DNA of 28,626 bases from Pleurocapsa sp. MO_226.B13. Its GTDB lineage: Bacteria; Cyanobacteriota; Cyanobacteriia; Cyanobacteriales; Xenococcaceae. The notes under the pieces were generated by a model, which was not told the origin of the DNA, made no database searches, and saw nothing but the letters and a program-made list of their open reading frames with translations. Location of the stretch: the NCBI GenBank assembly GCA_030064795.1, contig JASJEI010000297.1:1-28626 (forward strand), read 5' to 3'. The position numbers and the translations under genes were made by a program. Below are positions 16,982 to 25,901 of the stretch, one piece after another; positions within the stretch are counted from its first letter, which is position 1; each line of letters begins with the position of its first letter.

Positions 16982-18211
16982 ATGGTATCAGAATTACAAG
17001 GATTTAAATCTAGTATTCTTAGGTCTTATGGTGCTAGGGCTAGGGAAATAGAGGAGCTATCAGTTTACAATCAAAATATTTTTGACCATAGTAACTGGCA
17101 ATCTCCTCTTGAATTTCCCCTAAAACCAGAAACTTATGTAGCGTCTTGGTCAAAATATCTCCAGACTGCCAGAGAAAAAGGTGTTTGGGCAACTCTCAAA
17201 AGTATCTTTGTTCAGTTACATTTTCCCATTGTCAAAGGGATCAGTCAGACACAAGCATATCGTGCTGCTATTTTAAGAGGAGTCGAGCCTCACACCCTGT
17301 CCGAAGCTACAGGTCTAAAACTAAAACAACCAGAGAAAATTAGTTTACAAATTTATCCTAGTTTGGCTGGAGCGATTCCCGTTATACTTCCTGGAAATAG
17401 AGAAGATTTTGTAACCTTAGTACAGGCTATAACTAAGCGTAACGAACCCAAACCGATTCCCCCTTCCATGGGTGCTTGTATGATAGCTGGTTATAATAAT
17501 TGGCAACGAATTCGCCAATATTGCAACAGTAGGACATCTGAATTAAATTCAGGTACTCCTACGCCTCGTCAACAGTGGTTACCAGAAAATCCCCTCAATT
17601 CTAGGGAAATTGCTTGGCAAGAAGAATTAAGACGCTTAATTCCCCAAAAAAACCTTTATCAAGATCGTTTTATTCTTCTTAGCGATGGATTCTATAGTAA
17701 TGTTGCCCCAGAAGATTTGGGATTGTGCAGTGCGGAGTGGCGGCAGTTATCTCTAACAATTCGTTTAGAACACGAATGCACCCATTATTTTACTCGTCGT
17801 CTCTTTAACTCGATGCAAAATAATCTCCTCGACGAACTGATCGCCGATTATCGGGGTATTGTTGCTGCTATCGGCTACTATCGCGCTGATTGGTTTTTGC
17901 GCTTTATGGGTTTGGAGTCCTTCCCCAAACTTCGAGAAGACGGCAGATTACAAAACTATCGCGGTCAACCACCACTGTCAGATCGAGCTTTTCAAATTTT
18001 ACAGGCTTTGATTGTAGCTGCTGCCAAAAATCTAGAGTATTTCGATCGCAAGTATGCCGAGGAGTTAAAGCTAAGTTTCAATCAACCCTTGATGTCGATC
18101 GCTTTGACCTACATGACTCTAGAAGAATTAGCTTCTGACCAAGCTGTTGTACGACTCCAAAAAATCTTCCGACAGCTACAAGTTACAAATATGCTACTAA
18201 AAACCCAATAA
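16982..18211 (+). CDS. HExxH metalloprotease-like protein of unknown family
   Basis: The 409-residue protein has no signal peptide or membrane helix. The central motif RLEHECTHYF gives HExxH (H264, E265, H268), followed 17 residues later by DELIADY (E285, D289), which fits the third zinc ligand of gluzincin-type peptidases. An N-terminal half of about 200 residues matches nothing I can name. A strong AGGAGG (16971-16976) sits just before the ATG, inside the end of the MinD-like gene, and only 1 bp separates the two. A cytosolic zinc peptidase working with the ATPase is the simplest reading; the substrate is unknown, and activity is inferred only from the motif. Confidence 0.7.
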   Translation: MVSELQGFKSSILRSYGARAREIEELSVYNQNIFDHSNWQSPLEFPLKPETYVASWSKYLQTAREKGVWATLKSIFVQLHFPIVKGISQTQAYRAAILRGVEPHTLSEATGLKLKQPEKISLQIYPSLAGAIPVILPGNREDFVTLVQAITKRNEPKPIPPSMGACMIAGYNNWQRIRQYCNSRTSELNSGTPTPRQQWLPENPLNSREIAWQEELRRLIPQKNLYQDRFILLSDGFYSNVAPEDLGLCSAEWRQLSLTIRLEHECTHYFTRRLFNSMQNNLLDELIADYRGIVAAIGYYRADWFLRFMGLESFPKLREDGRLQNYRGQPPLSDRAFQILQALIVAAAKNLEYFDRKYAEELKLSFNQPLMSIALTYMTLEELASDQAVVRLQKIFRQLQVTNMLLKTQ

Positions 18212-18233
18212 CTATTTTAATTGGTACAAAACT

Positions 18234-19331
18234 ATGACAGAAGTTATACTCCAAGAATTAAGTAATAGTGATATCAACTGGATAATTGCCACGGGTACCA
18301 AACAAGAAATTTCCCCAAATACTGTATTAATGCGCGAGGGCAATACTTTTAATAATCTTTATCTAATCTTAGAAGGAACTGCAACCGCTACTCTTTCGCA
18401 AAAGCGCAGTAATCCCCTGGCACATGCCTTTGCCACTTTAGAAGGTACAAATATTCCCGAGATCGAAATTATGCGCTTATCTCGTGGTGAAATAGTGGGC
18501 GACAATACTTTTACAGGCTTTAATTCTAAAGCCGTTACGATTAGAGCTTTAAAAAAAGGTTTGGTTCTATCTCTTCCTTTGACCGAGCTAACCAATAAAC
18601 TATACCAAGACAAAGGATTTGCTGCCCGCTTTTTCCGCGCGATCGCAGTTTTATATTTGAATAGATTACAATACTTACTCAATCGCCTTGGTCGTAAAAA
18701 CTTTGCTAAGTCTCAGCCCGTAAGAGATGTACTGTATATTTTTGGCGGATTACATGATAGCGATCTCGACTGGATCGTAGCCAATGGAACTCTGACCAAA
18801 ATTGCGGCTCAAACTACATTAATTCATCAACAAGGTCCAGTAGATGCTTTATACTTGCTTCTCGATGGACAAATGAAACTTTATCTTGAAAGCAATGAAA
18901 GTAATCCTTTAACCAACATTTTTGCTACTTTAGAAGAAAAAGAAGCTTCGGGACGGGAAATTGCTAACCTGCACAAGGGTGAAATTATTGGCGAAACCTC
19001 TTTTATTGATGGACGTTCTCCCTATGCTACAGTAAAGGCAGTACAAGATTCTTTGGTACTTTCTCTAGCTCGACCTCTATTAATCGCCAAACTACAACAA
19101 GATATAGGATTTGCTGCCCGTTTTTATCAAGCGATCGCCACTTTACTGGCTGATAAATTACAGGGAATTATCAGCAGACTTAGCGTTGGTAGACGTACTT
19201 ATGTCCAAGGTAAGTCTTTAAGCGAGCAAATTCGATATGAAGATGAACTAGATGCTAAAACTCTCGAACAATTGTCTCTAGCAGCAACTAGATTTGATTG
19301 GATGCTAGAAAGATTAAAAGTAAGTTCATAA
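18234..19331 (+). CDS. Tandem cyclic-nucleotide-binding domain protein
   Basis: The 365-residue protein consists of two homologous halves. Each begins with a SDxxWIxxxGT-like helix (about 11 and 175), then a cNMP beta-barrel (LYLILEGTATATL and LYLLLDGQMKLYL; RGEIVGDNTF and KGEIIGETSF), and ends with an FAARFxxAIAxL helix plus a leucine-rich tail. Position-specific Arg of the phosphate-binding cassette is clear only in the second half (IDGRSPYATV), so binding by the first half is doubtful. No DNA-binding or catalytic domain is present, so it is a receptor or scaffold. It is the last gene of the cluster, 22 bp after the HExxH gene. Confidence 0.9.
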   Translation: MTEVILQELSNSDINWIIATGTKQEISPNTVLMREGNTFNNLYLILEGTATATLSQKRSNPLAHAFATLEGTNIPEIEIMRLSRGEIVGDNTFTGFNSKAVTIRALKKGLVLSLPLTELTNKLYQDKGFAARFFRAIAVLYLNRLQYLLNRLGRKNFAKSQPVRDVLYIFGGLHDSDLDWIVANGTLTKIAAQTTLIHQQGPVDALYLLLDGQMKLYLESNESNPLTNIFATLEEKEASGREIANLHKGEIIGETSFIDGRSPYATVKAVQDSLVLSLARPLLIAKLQQDIGFAARFYQAIATLLADKLQGIISRLSVGRRTYVQGKSLSEQIRYEDELDAKTLEQLSLAATRFDWMLERLKVSS

Positions 19332-19335
19332 AAAG

Positions 19336-19560
19336 GGAGGGAATGCCATGAGGTAATTCTAAAAATTCCTCCAGCCATTCTTTTTTACTGTGTCCGTATT
19401 GTTCTATTTCTACCCAACTTTCTGCACCACATATTACGGCACATATAGTAATAGCTATGATGTCTATCAGTTTGTGTTCAATGAGATACTCGGTTCTAGG
19501 ATCTTCTAGGTTTTCAAAATGTTCTATGAGTGAAACTGATGGATTTTTGGCAGAAATCAT
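19336..19560 (-). pseudogene. ISAs1-family transposase, N-terminal remnant
   Basis: Seventy-five residues from an ATG at 19560 match the N-terminal domain of ISAs1-type transposases: SLIEHFENLEDPR, then DIIAITICAVICGAESWVEIE and EWLEEFLELPHGIPS. Homology stops at GIPS (19336-19338), five bases beyond the stop of the cyclic-nucleotide-binding gene; the DDE catalytic part is gone. The open frame runs on antisense to that gene, but that part is not transposase. The gap 19561-19625 looks like the matching IS end, with GTATGGGTTTGCCCC (19611-19625) resembling the family's terminal repeat. Confidence 0.8.
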
Positions 19561-19678
19561 TACTTTCTATTAACTTTAGGGTTATTTTCTCAGGATCTCT
19601 CAATTTTTTAGTATGGGTTTGCCCCGATCGATCGACTGCCTAGAGTGACAGAAGAGAGATAATTCGATCCTAAAAGAA

Positions 19679-22171
19679 TTAAAGCCAGTTTCCTAGAAGA
19701 ATAAAAGGTGACCAAAAATATGGTCTTCTATCTTGATTTAAGAAAGCAAGTTGTGCTTGTTGAATAGCTTTAGCTTTAGGTACGCCCTGGTTTAGCTGTT
19801 CGTAAAACCGATCCACAATCTCAGTTGTGGCGAGATCGTCTACAGACCATAATGTTGCTATAGTACTAGTCACTCCTGCTCGCACGGTAATTCCAGCTAA
19901 TCCTAAGGTAGCAAAGCGATCGCCTTTAGCGGTTTGACAAGCACTGAGAACTAGTAATTGAATTGGATTAAGATTATTTGACTGGACAATATTTACTAAA
20001 TCTTCAATTTGAAGCAGTCTATCCCAAGCCAGGATAAATGTATTTTCTAGTTGAGAACTAAACTGACTATGGGTTGCCAAATGAAGTACAGAAAAAGTAT
20101 TATTTCCTAATTCATCTTGCAAATTGGCTTTAGTAAATTTGCGGTTAAGAAGTTCTTCACTCTCAGCCGTTTCCGAGCGAATCTCAGATAATTCTTGTCT
20201 AACATTGGTCAGGGAGGTAAATTCTCGACCCTCAACCAAACGTCTTTGACTGATACCAGCAGCTAAAACTTTAATCCGAGAACTGTGGATCGGTTGCGTC
20301 TCGACTAACTGTAAACCTGGTGCTAGACTAACTGCATATTTTTCAACTAAATATTGTTCTTGTTGGCGGTCGTAAAGAACTGACATGGGAATATTACGTA
20401 GAGAACCATCAAGAACAAAAACTAAGGTTTCAATTTTGCTACTTTCTAGATCGCGTTCTAAAGGACGAATTAGCCAATCGTAGATTTTGCCAGAGCGTTG
20501 GTTAACTTGGGAAGTTCTGGTAACATCAGGCAGATAATACTGTAGTTGAGTGATAGTGCTTTCTAGCTGTTCTTGGGGTATGGCAGTAGAATAGTAACGA
20601 AGTTCTGATTGTCGCGGTAACTTGAGAATAATAGCTAATTGTTGTTTGAGAATAATTGGATAAATGACTGCTGCGGTTGCATCTTCTCGGTCGATAATTC
20701 GATCTATTTCTATTTTTGGACTCAAACAAGCTTGTTGTAAAAAGTTTTCGATCTCTAGCAATTGCAAAGATTCAATGGTAGTACGAGCTTGTTGCAAATT
20801 CTCGAGTTTAAGCGCAGCATTATCTTGAGTTTGTAACAATAACTCGACCAAATTGCGATATACAGGTTCAACTTGTTCTTGAAAATAGAATCGAGTCTCG
20901 GCTTGAATACCAATTAAATCTCTACGGAGAGATTGCAGTAATTCTACAGCATTACTATAAGCAGCGATCGCCCCAGGCAGATCGTTTTCCAGTTCGAGTA
21001 GATGTCCTAGTTGCCATTCCCATTTATAAGCGATATCTTGAGCCTGTAGCGATTGAGCGATTACCAAAGCTTGTTTAGTAGATGATACAGCCTTAGCAAT
21101 TTGTTGATTCTGCTCGTATAGCCAACCAAGATAACCCAGAGAATAGGATTCACCACGGCGATCGCCTATACTTTCAGCTTGTTGAATGGCAGTAGTTAAG
21201 ATACTAGCAATCTCTTCAGAGTTTTGTTGCAGGCAAATAAGGTTCTTAGCCAAATTAATTCGGGGATAAATATTGTTTGACTCTAGAGGTAATTGTTCGA
21301 CTTTAGGTAGTATTTGCTGTGCCAGGGCGATCGCCCTGGCTTCTCTTCCCATTGCTTGCAACAGATTCAGATGATTTAGCTGTACTTTGATCCAAGTATT
21401 GGGAGAGGTTAGTTTACTAGCTGCTTGCTGATAGAGTGAAGTTGCCTGTTGATAAAAAGGAATTGCCTCACTATTGACTTGAGCAGTACAGGTCAGAGGA
21501 GAATCGTTTTTAAATTTTAGATTTTGCTGTACGAGTTGGGTTCTTTCACCGAGAATTTGTTGATTATTACCCAAACTGACTAAAATTGCAGCTTCTGTTT
21601 CAGGAGAGGATGATTGACGAGCTATCTTTAGAGCCTTTTGCAGTATTTTAGATGATAAATCGGGACGACCGAGTTTTTGTAAAATATCGCCAAAACTATG
21701 TAAGCCGTTAGTTAATGTTAAGGTGTTGAGTTGTGTCTTGAGAGTAGACAACCAAGAATCAAAGTCGCGATCGCGGTTATTGTTATCGGTTAAGCTGCGA
21801 CAGTCAAATCGATCGATCTTAAAGACTTGAATAATTGTATTACAAGCTTTGAGATATCTACCATTAGCTTGTAAAGCCTCGCTGACGTTAATTAAACTTT
21901 GATTTTGTTTTTGATTATCCCCCTGTTGTTGATATAGATTAGCTGCTTGTTGCCAGGCTTTTGCTGCTGAATCAAATTCACCCAATTGGTAAAGTTGTTC
22001 GCCTTGTAGAGTTAACTCTGGGGCTGTTTTGGCTGGTTCTGTTGCTTTTAGTTGCCTAGTAAATAAGATCGGGCTGTGGGTAAAGATGAGCGAGGCTAAC
22101 AACATTAAAGCCAATCTTTTCAACCATTTAGCCACTGGAGACTTTTGGTAATGTTTTTTCCAAGCTAACAT
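19679..22171 (-). CDS. TPR-CHAT domain protein (caspase-like peptidase fold)
   Basis: I place the start at ATG 22171 (830 residues), because GAGG lies 9 nt before it; a GTG 15 nt upstream overlaps that site. An N-terminal membrane or signal segment (LALMLLASLIFTH) suggests export or anchoring. TPR-type helical repeats fill about 45-430. The C-terminal CHAT domain (about 500-830) has the catalytic dyad His in HLATHSQ (H701) and Cys in LSACQTAKG (C745), both intact. CHAT proteases cleave partner proteins in prokaryotic signalling, for example in caspase-like systems. It follows the haemagglutinin gene by 71 bp on the same strand, a frequent pairing in cyanobacteria. Confidence 0.93.
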   Translation of the reverse strand: MLAWKKHYQKSPVAKWLKRLALMLLASLIFTHSPILFTRQLKATEPAKTAPELTLQGEQLYQLGEFDSAAKAWQQAANLYQQQGDNQKQNQSLINVSEALQANGRYLKACNTIIQVFKIDRFDCRSLTDNNNRDRDFDSWLSTLKTQLNTLTLTNGLHSFGDILQKLGRPDLSSKILQKALKIARQSSSPETEAAILVSLGNNQQILGERTQLVQQNLKFKNDSPLTCTAQVNSEAIPFYQQATSLYQQAASKLTSPNTWIKVQLNHLNLLQAMGREARAIALAQQILPKVEQLPLESNNIYPRINLAKNLICLQQNSEEIASILTTAIQQAESIGDRRGESYSLGYLGWLYEQNQQIAKAVSSTKQALVIAQSLQAQDIAYKWEWQLGHLLELENDLPGAIAAYSNAVELLQSLRRDLIGIQAETRFYFQEQVEPVYRNLVELLLQTQDNAALKLENLQQARTTIESLQLLEIENFLQQACLSPKIEIDRIIDREDATAAVIYPIILKQQLAIILKLPRQSELRYYSTAIPQEQLESTITQLQYYLPDVTRTSQVNQRSGKIYDWLIRPLERDLESSKIETLVFVLDGSLRNIPMSVLYDRQQEQYLVEKYAVSLAPGLQLVETQPIHSSRIKVLAAGISQRRLVEGREFTSLTNVRQELSEIRSETAESEELLNRKFTKANLQDELGNNTFSVLHLATHSQFSSQLENTFILAWDRLLQIEDLVNIVQSNNLNPIQLLVLSACQTAKGDRFATLGLAGITVRAGVTSTIATLWSVDDLATTEIVDRFYEQLNQGVPKAKAIQQAQLAFLNQDRRPYFWSPFILLGNWL

Positions 22172-22242
22172 CTTTTCGTACCTCACAAACTTTAAAATTG
22201 CTATTTCCCGAACGACTCTTCAGTTGAAATTATTTTTCCCAA

Positions 22243-25206
22243 TCAAATTGGTTGACTACTAGATGAGACATCTTCTGAATTGCAGCTGGATGGATTAGAC
22301 TGTGAATTAAGAAAAGACTTTTGAGCAGCAGGAGCAACTAAGACGATTTTGCCTTGAGCATTACGTACCCATCCCGTTGCTTCGATAACTGGCGGCGTAA
22401 CTTCTGGTTGTTGTGGAGTAGAAGTTGCCGAGGTTAAAGTATTGTCCCCAGTAGCAGTTGTACTGAGACGAAAGTTATCTTCTGGTTCTGGAGGCAAACC
22501 ACCGCGCCCCGTAACTACAAACTCACTCTGATTGCTCTTGATATTCGCCTCACAGGTTTGAGCCACCTCAGCTTGAACTGGTTGAACGGGTACGTTCAAT
22601 GAATCTTGGCTGGGATCTGCCTCTAAAATATCGATCTCTACTGTCCCAGACAAACCAAATTCCGAACTCGCATTAATATCGTTGGTTAAATCACTTAAAG
22701 GTCGTTCTTCGATACCAAATAGTGACCTGGCATTAATGGTAATATTTCCCCCTTGCCCTTGTTCTGCACTAGCTAAAATATCATTACCAAACTGTGACTC
22801 CAAATCAACAGCAAAGTTCGCCTCTTGCCCTGGTTCTACGTCAACTAAACTATTTTGGTTACTGTCAGACTCGGCAATAATAAACCTAGCATCAATATTT
22901 ATGTTACCACCATCGTTATTGCCCGATGATTGAGCCGAGATTAGACTGTTATTTCGCAAGGTAATATCTTCTCTGGCGGTAATATTAATATCTCCTCCGT
23001 CCCCTGTCCCTCTGGTACTGGCAACATCAATTCTTCCTCCATTAGCTAGATTTAGATTGGTAGTCGAAATATTTATATCACCAACATCTCCTTCTCCATT
23101 CTGATTGACTCGACTGGTAACACCACTGCGGTCTCCTTCTAAGGTTGTACCATTAAAAGTCATATCTCCTCTAGCGGTCAGATCGACAAAACCTGCATCT
23201 CCTTGACCGGAGGTACTAGTATCAATTCTTCCTCCATTAGTCAGATTGAGATTAGTAGTAGAGATAATCACCCCCCCCGCATTACCCTCTCCATCCGAAT
23301 CAACCCGACTAGTCACTTCACTGCGGTCTCCCTCTGAAGTGGCACCATCAAAAATAATCTCTCCTGTGGCAGTAATCTCGACTAAACTTGCATCCCCCTG
23401 ACCTGCGGTACTAGCATTAATTCGCGCCCCGTTGGTTAAAGTCAGATTAGTTGTCTCAATAGTCACACCTCCAGTGTCGCCCACCCCCTCGGAATTAACT
23501 CGACTAGTAACTTCACTGCGGTCTCCCTCTGAAGTGGCATCATCAAAAATAATCTCTCCTGTGGCAGTAATCTCGACCGAACCTGTATCTCCTTGACCAG
23601 AGGTACTCGCATCAATTCTTCCTCCATTAGTTAAAGTCAGATTAGTCGTCTCAATAGTCACACCTCCCGCGTTCCCCTCTCCATCCGAATCAACCTGACT
23701 AGTAACTTCACTGCGGTCTCCTTCTAAAGTCGCACCATCAAAAATAATCTCTCCTGTGGCAGTAATCTCGACCGAACCTGCATTTCCCTGGCCTGAGGTA
23801 CTCGCATCAATTCGTCCCCCGTTAGTTAAAGTCAGATTAGAAGTAGAGATAATCACCCCCCCTGCATTACCCTCTCCGTCGGAATTAACTCGACTAGTAG
23901 CACTACTGGGATCTCCTTCTGAAGTGACACCATCAAAAATAATCTCTCCTGTGGCGGTAATCTCGACCGAACCTGCATCTCCCTGACCTGAGGTACTCGC
24001 ATCAATTCGCCCTCCATTGGTTAAAGTCAGATTAGTTGTATCAATAGTTACGCCTCCAGTGTTGCCCTCTCCGTCGGAATTAACTCGATTAGTAGCACTA
24101 CTGGGATCTCCTTCTGAAGTGGCACCATCAAAAATAATCTCTCCTGTGGCGGTAATCTCGACCGAACCTGCATTTCCCTGGCCTGAGGTACTCGCATCAA
24201 TTCGTCCGCCATTGGTTGCTTCTAGTGAACCAGTAGTAATATCAATCTTGCCTGAATTACCCATTCCACCTTCATTGACTAGATTCCTAATACGGCTGTC
24301 ATTCAAAGTTAAATTCTCAGCAACCTTAATCGTAATATCTCCTGCCTGAGCATCCTCAGAAGTTGAATCTCCTGTTATTCCTGCATCCAAGAAACTATTG
24401 CCTGTTAAACTGAGATTGCCCGCATTAACGACGATCTTCCCGCCACCTGTTCCCATAACATCGACTTCAGCACCATCGCTTAAAATTACATCTGCTTTGG
24501 CTACGTCTTCAGGAAAGGTTAAACTACCATCTTCTGAAATGCCTATTGTTCCTATAGTTGATAACCCACCTAGTTCAACACTACTTCCTGGCGCACTAAC
24601 CTTGCCTCCCTCAAACCTAATATTACCCCCAACCAAACTGAGGTTATTTCCTGGTTCAACTTCTAAACGGGGGGCTACTGAACGATTGACTATTGCTGCG
24701 GGATTATCTGGTAAACCCAAGCCAATGGGCTGATTAATTGTTAATAGAGGAGGAGGATCTAAATCTGTCGCGCTAAATTCTCCCTCTTCAAACAAAATAC
24801 TCTCGGCAGTACTAGCCAAAAATGAACCACCAATATTCAAGCTGGCATTTTCACCAAAAATAATTCCGTTGGGGTTAATCAGGAATAAATCGGCACTACC
24901 ATTAGCGCGAATCAAACCATCAATCTGGGAAACATTCCCCCCTGTAACTCGGCTGAAGATGTTAGAGATATTATCTGCGTTGTTAAAAAAAGCTTCACTA
25001 CCAGTCGCAACCGAAAAGTCTTGGAAACTGTGAAATAAATTATCGCCTCGGGTTTGTCCTCCAGTAATTTCAGCAACATTCCCCTGGGAGTTAACTTGGG
25101 TATCGAGGGTATTGTCGGGGGTAATCTGGGCTAAAGTGGCTGTGGCAAAAAGACAGCTAGAGAATGAGAGGAAAAACTGAAATAAAGGAGAAAAAGATTT
25201 GTACAC
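22243..25206 (-). CDS. Filamentous-haemagglutinin-type secreted exoprotein
   Basis: The 987-residue protein has a signal peptide (about 1-27, ending TATLAQ). The TPS (haemagglutination-activity) domain shows ITGGQTRGDNLFHSFQDFSV, VTGGNVSQIDGLI, LFLINPNGIIFGENA and GGSFLASTA. A beta-helical shaft with six near-identical 65-residue repeats follows, and a C-terminal region CEAN...EFVVTGRGGLPPEPED, then ATGWVRNAQGKIVLVAPA. The family is exported by two-partner secretion through a TpsB porin, which is not in this window, and acts at the surface. The start is a GTG; no nearby ATG fits the signal peptide better. It leads the CHAT gene in a probable operon. Confidence 0.93.
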   Translation of the reverse strand: MYKSFSPLFQFFLSFSSCLFATATLAQITPDNTLDTQVNSQGNVAEITGGQTRGDNLFHSFQDFSVATGSEAFFNNADNISNIFSRVTGGNVSQIDGLIRANGSADLFLINPNGIIFGENASLNIGGSFLASTAESILFEEGEFSATDLDPPPLLTINQPIGLGLPDNPAAIVNRSVAPRLEVEPGNNLSLVGGNIRFEGGKVSAPGSSVELGGLSTIGTIGISEDGSLTFPEDVAKADVILSDGAEVDVMGTGGGKIVVNAGNLSLTGNSFLDAGITGDSTSEDAQAGDITIKVAENLTLNDSRIRNLVNEGGMGNSGKIDITTGSLEATNGGRIDASTSGQGNAGSVEITATGEIIFDGATSEGDPSSATNRVNSDGEGNTGGVTIDTTNLTLTNGGRIDASTSGQGDAGSVEITATGEIIFDGVTSEGDPSSATSRVNSDGEGNAGGVIISTSNLTLTNGGRIDASTSGQGNAGSVEITATGEIIFDGATLEGDRSEVTSQVDSDGEGNAGGVTIETTNLTLTNGGRIDASTSGQGDTGSVEITATGEIIFDDATSEGDRSEVTSRVNSEGVGDTGGVTIETTNLTLTNGARINASTAGQGDASLVEITATGEIIFDGATSEGDRSEVTSRVDSDGEGNAGGVIISTTNLNLTNGGRIDTSTSGQGDAGFVDLTARGDMTFNGTTLEGDRSGVTSRVNQNGEGDVGDINISTTNLNLANGGRIDVASTRGTGDGGDINITAREDITLRNNSLISAQSSGNNDGGNINIDARFIIAESDSNQNSLVDVEPGQEANFAVDLESQFGNDILASAEQGQGGNITINARSLFGIEERPLSDLTNDINASSEFGLSGTVEIDILEADPSQDSLNVPVQPVQAEVAQTCEANIKSNQSEFVVTGRGGLPPEPEDNFRLSTTATGDNTLTSATSTPQQPEVTPPVIEATGWVRNAQGKIVLVAPAAQKSFLNSQSNPSSCNSEDVSSSSQPI
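23050..24219 (-). repeat. Six tandem 195-bp coding repeats
   Basis: Each unit encodes 65 residues starting LTNGGRIDASTSGQG, passing through VEITATGEIIFDG and ending GG(V)I(I)STTNL. The RID codons recur exactly every 195 bp. Neighbouring copies differ at few positions, while the first and sixth are the most diverged; a seventh partial unit starts LANGGRID below 23050. This points to recent unequal recombination and probable length variation between strains. Confidence 0.9.
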
Positions 25207-25249
25207 AATAGTTTAAGAAATCAAGTTTGAGGATTGCAAAAATATTACT

Positions 25250-25842
25250 ACCAAATTGGTCGAGTACTAGACAAGACATCTTATGAATTGCAGCTGGATG
25301 GATTGGAGTGAGAATCAAGAGAAGACTTTTGAGCAGCAGGAGCAACTAGGAGTATCTTGCCTTGGGCATTGCGTACCCATCCAGTTGCTTCGATAATTGG
25401 CGGCGTATTTTCTGGTTGTTGTCGAGCAGAAGTTTCGGCTCTCAAAGTATTGTTGTCAGTGGCGACTGCGCTCAGGCGAAAATTATCTTCTGGTTCTGGA
25501 GGCAAACCACCACGCCCCGTAACCACGAATTCACTGCGATCGCTGTTGATATTCGCCTCACAGGTTTGAGCCACCTCAGCTTGAACTGGTTGGACGGGTA
25601 CATTTAATGTATCTTGACTGGGATCGGCTTCCAAAATATCAATTTCTACTGTCCCAGACAAACCAAATTCGGAACTAGCATTAATATCATTAGTTAGATC
25701 GTTTAAAGGACGCTCTTCGATCCCAAATAGTGAATTGACATTAATGTCAATGTTTCCTCCTCGTCCTTGTTCTGCGCTGGCGATAATATCACTATTGCTA
25801 TTAGGATCGGCAACAATAAACCTAGCATCAATAGTTAAGTTA
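25250..25842 (-). pseudogene. 3' fragment of a second haemagglutinin-type exoprotein gene
   Basis: The minus strand reads as a paralogue of the C-terminus of the intact gene: TIDARFIVAD..., IIASAEQGRGGNI, SLFGIEERPLNDL, INASSEFGLSGTVEIDI, and EFVVTGRGGLPPEPED to SCNS. The 5' end is cut by the IS630 at 25841. Compared with the intact copy it lacks about 21 residues after ARFIV. It also has TAA (ending at 25281) where the other has GAA, followed by recognisable but untranslated tail codons to about 25250. It is therefore a decaying tandem duplicate. Short ORFs on the plus strand here are shadows. Confidence 0.85.
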
Positions 25843-25901
25843 AGCTGGGCAACATCGATATTGCATAAAATGACAATAAGATCAATTCAAGATAGAAGGA
25901 T

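Noticed and set aside
19288..19335. Continuation of the ISAs1 ORF into the cyclic-nucleotide-binding gene
   Set aside because: Transposase similarity stops at GIPS near 19336; the remaining codons are antisense to the neighbour's 3' end.
23050..24219. CRISPR-like regular repeat
   Set aside because: The 195-bp period lies in one continuous reading frame and encodes 65-residue protein repeats; there are no short repeats with unique spacers.
23756..24733. Several plus-strand ORFs of 76-111 codons with repeated Pro/Ser-rich sequence
   Set aside because: They are antisense shadows of the repeated haemagglutinin gene and share its 195-bp period; no ribosome sites of note.
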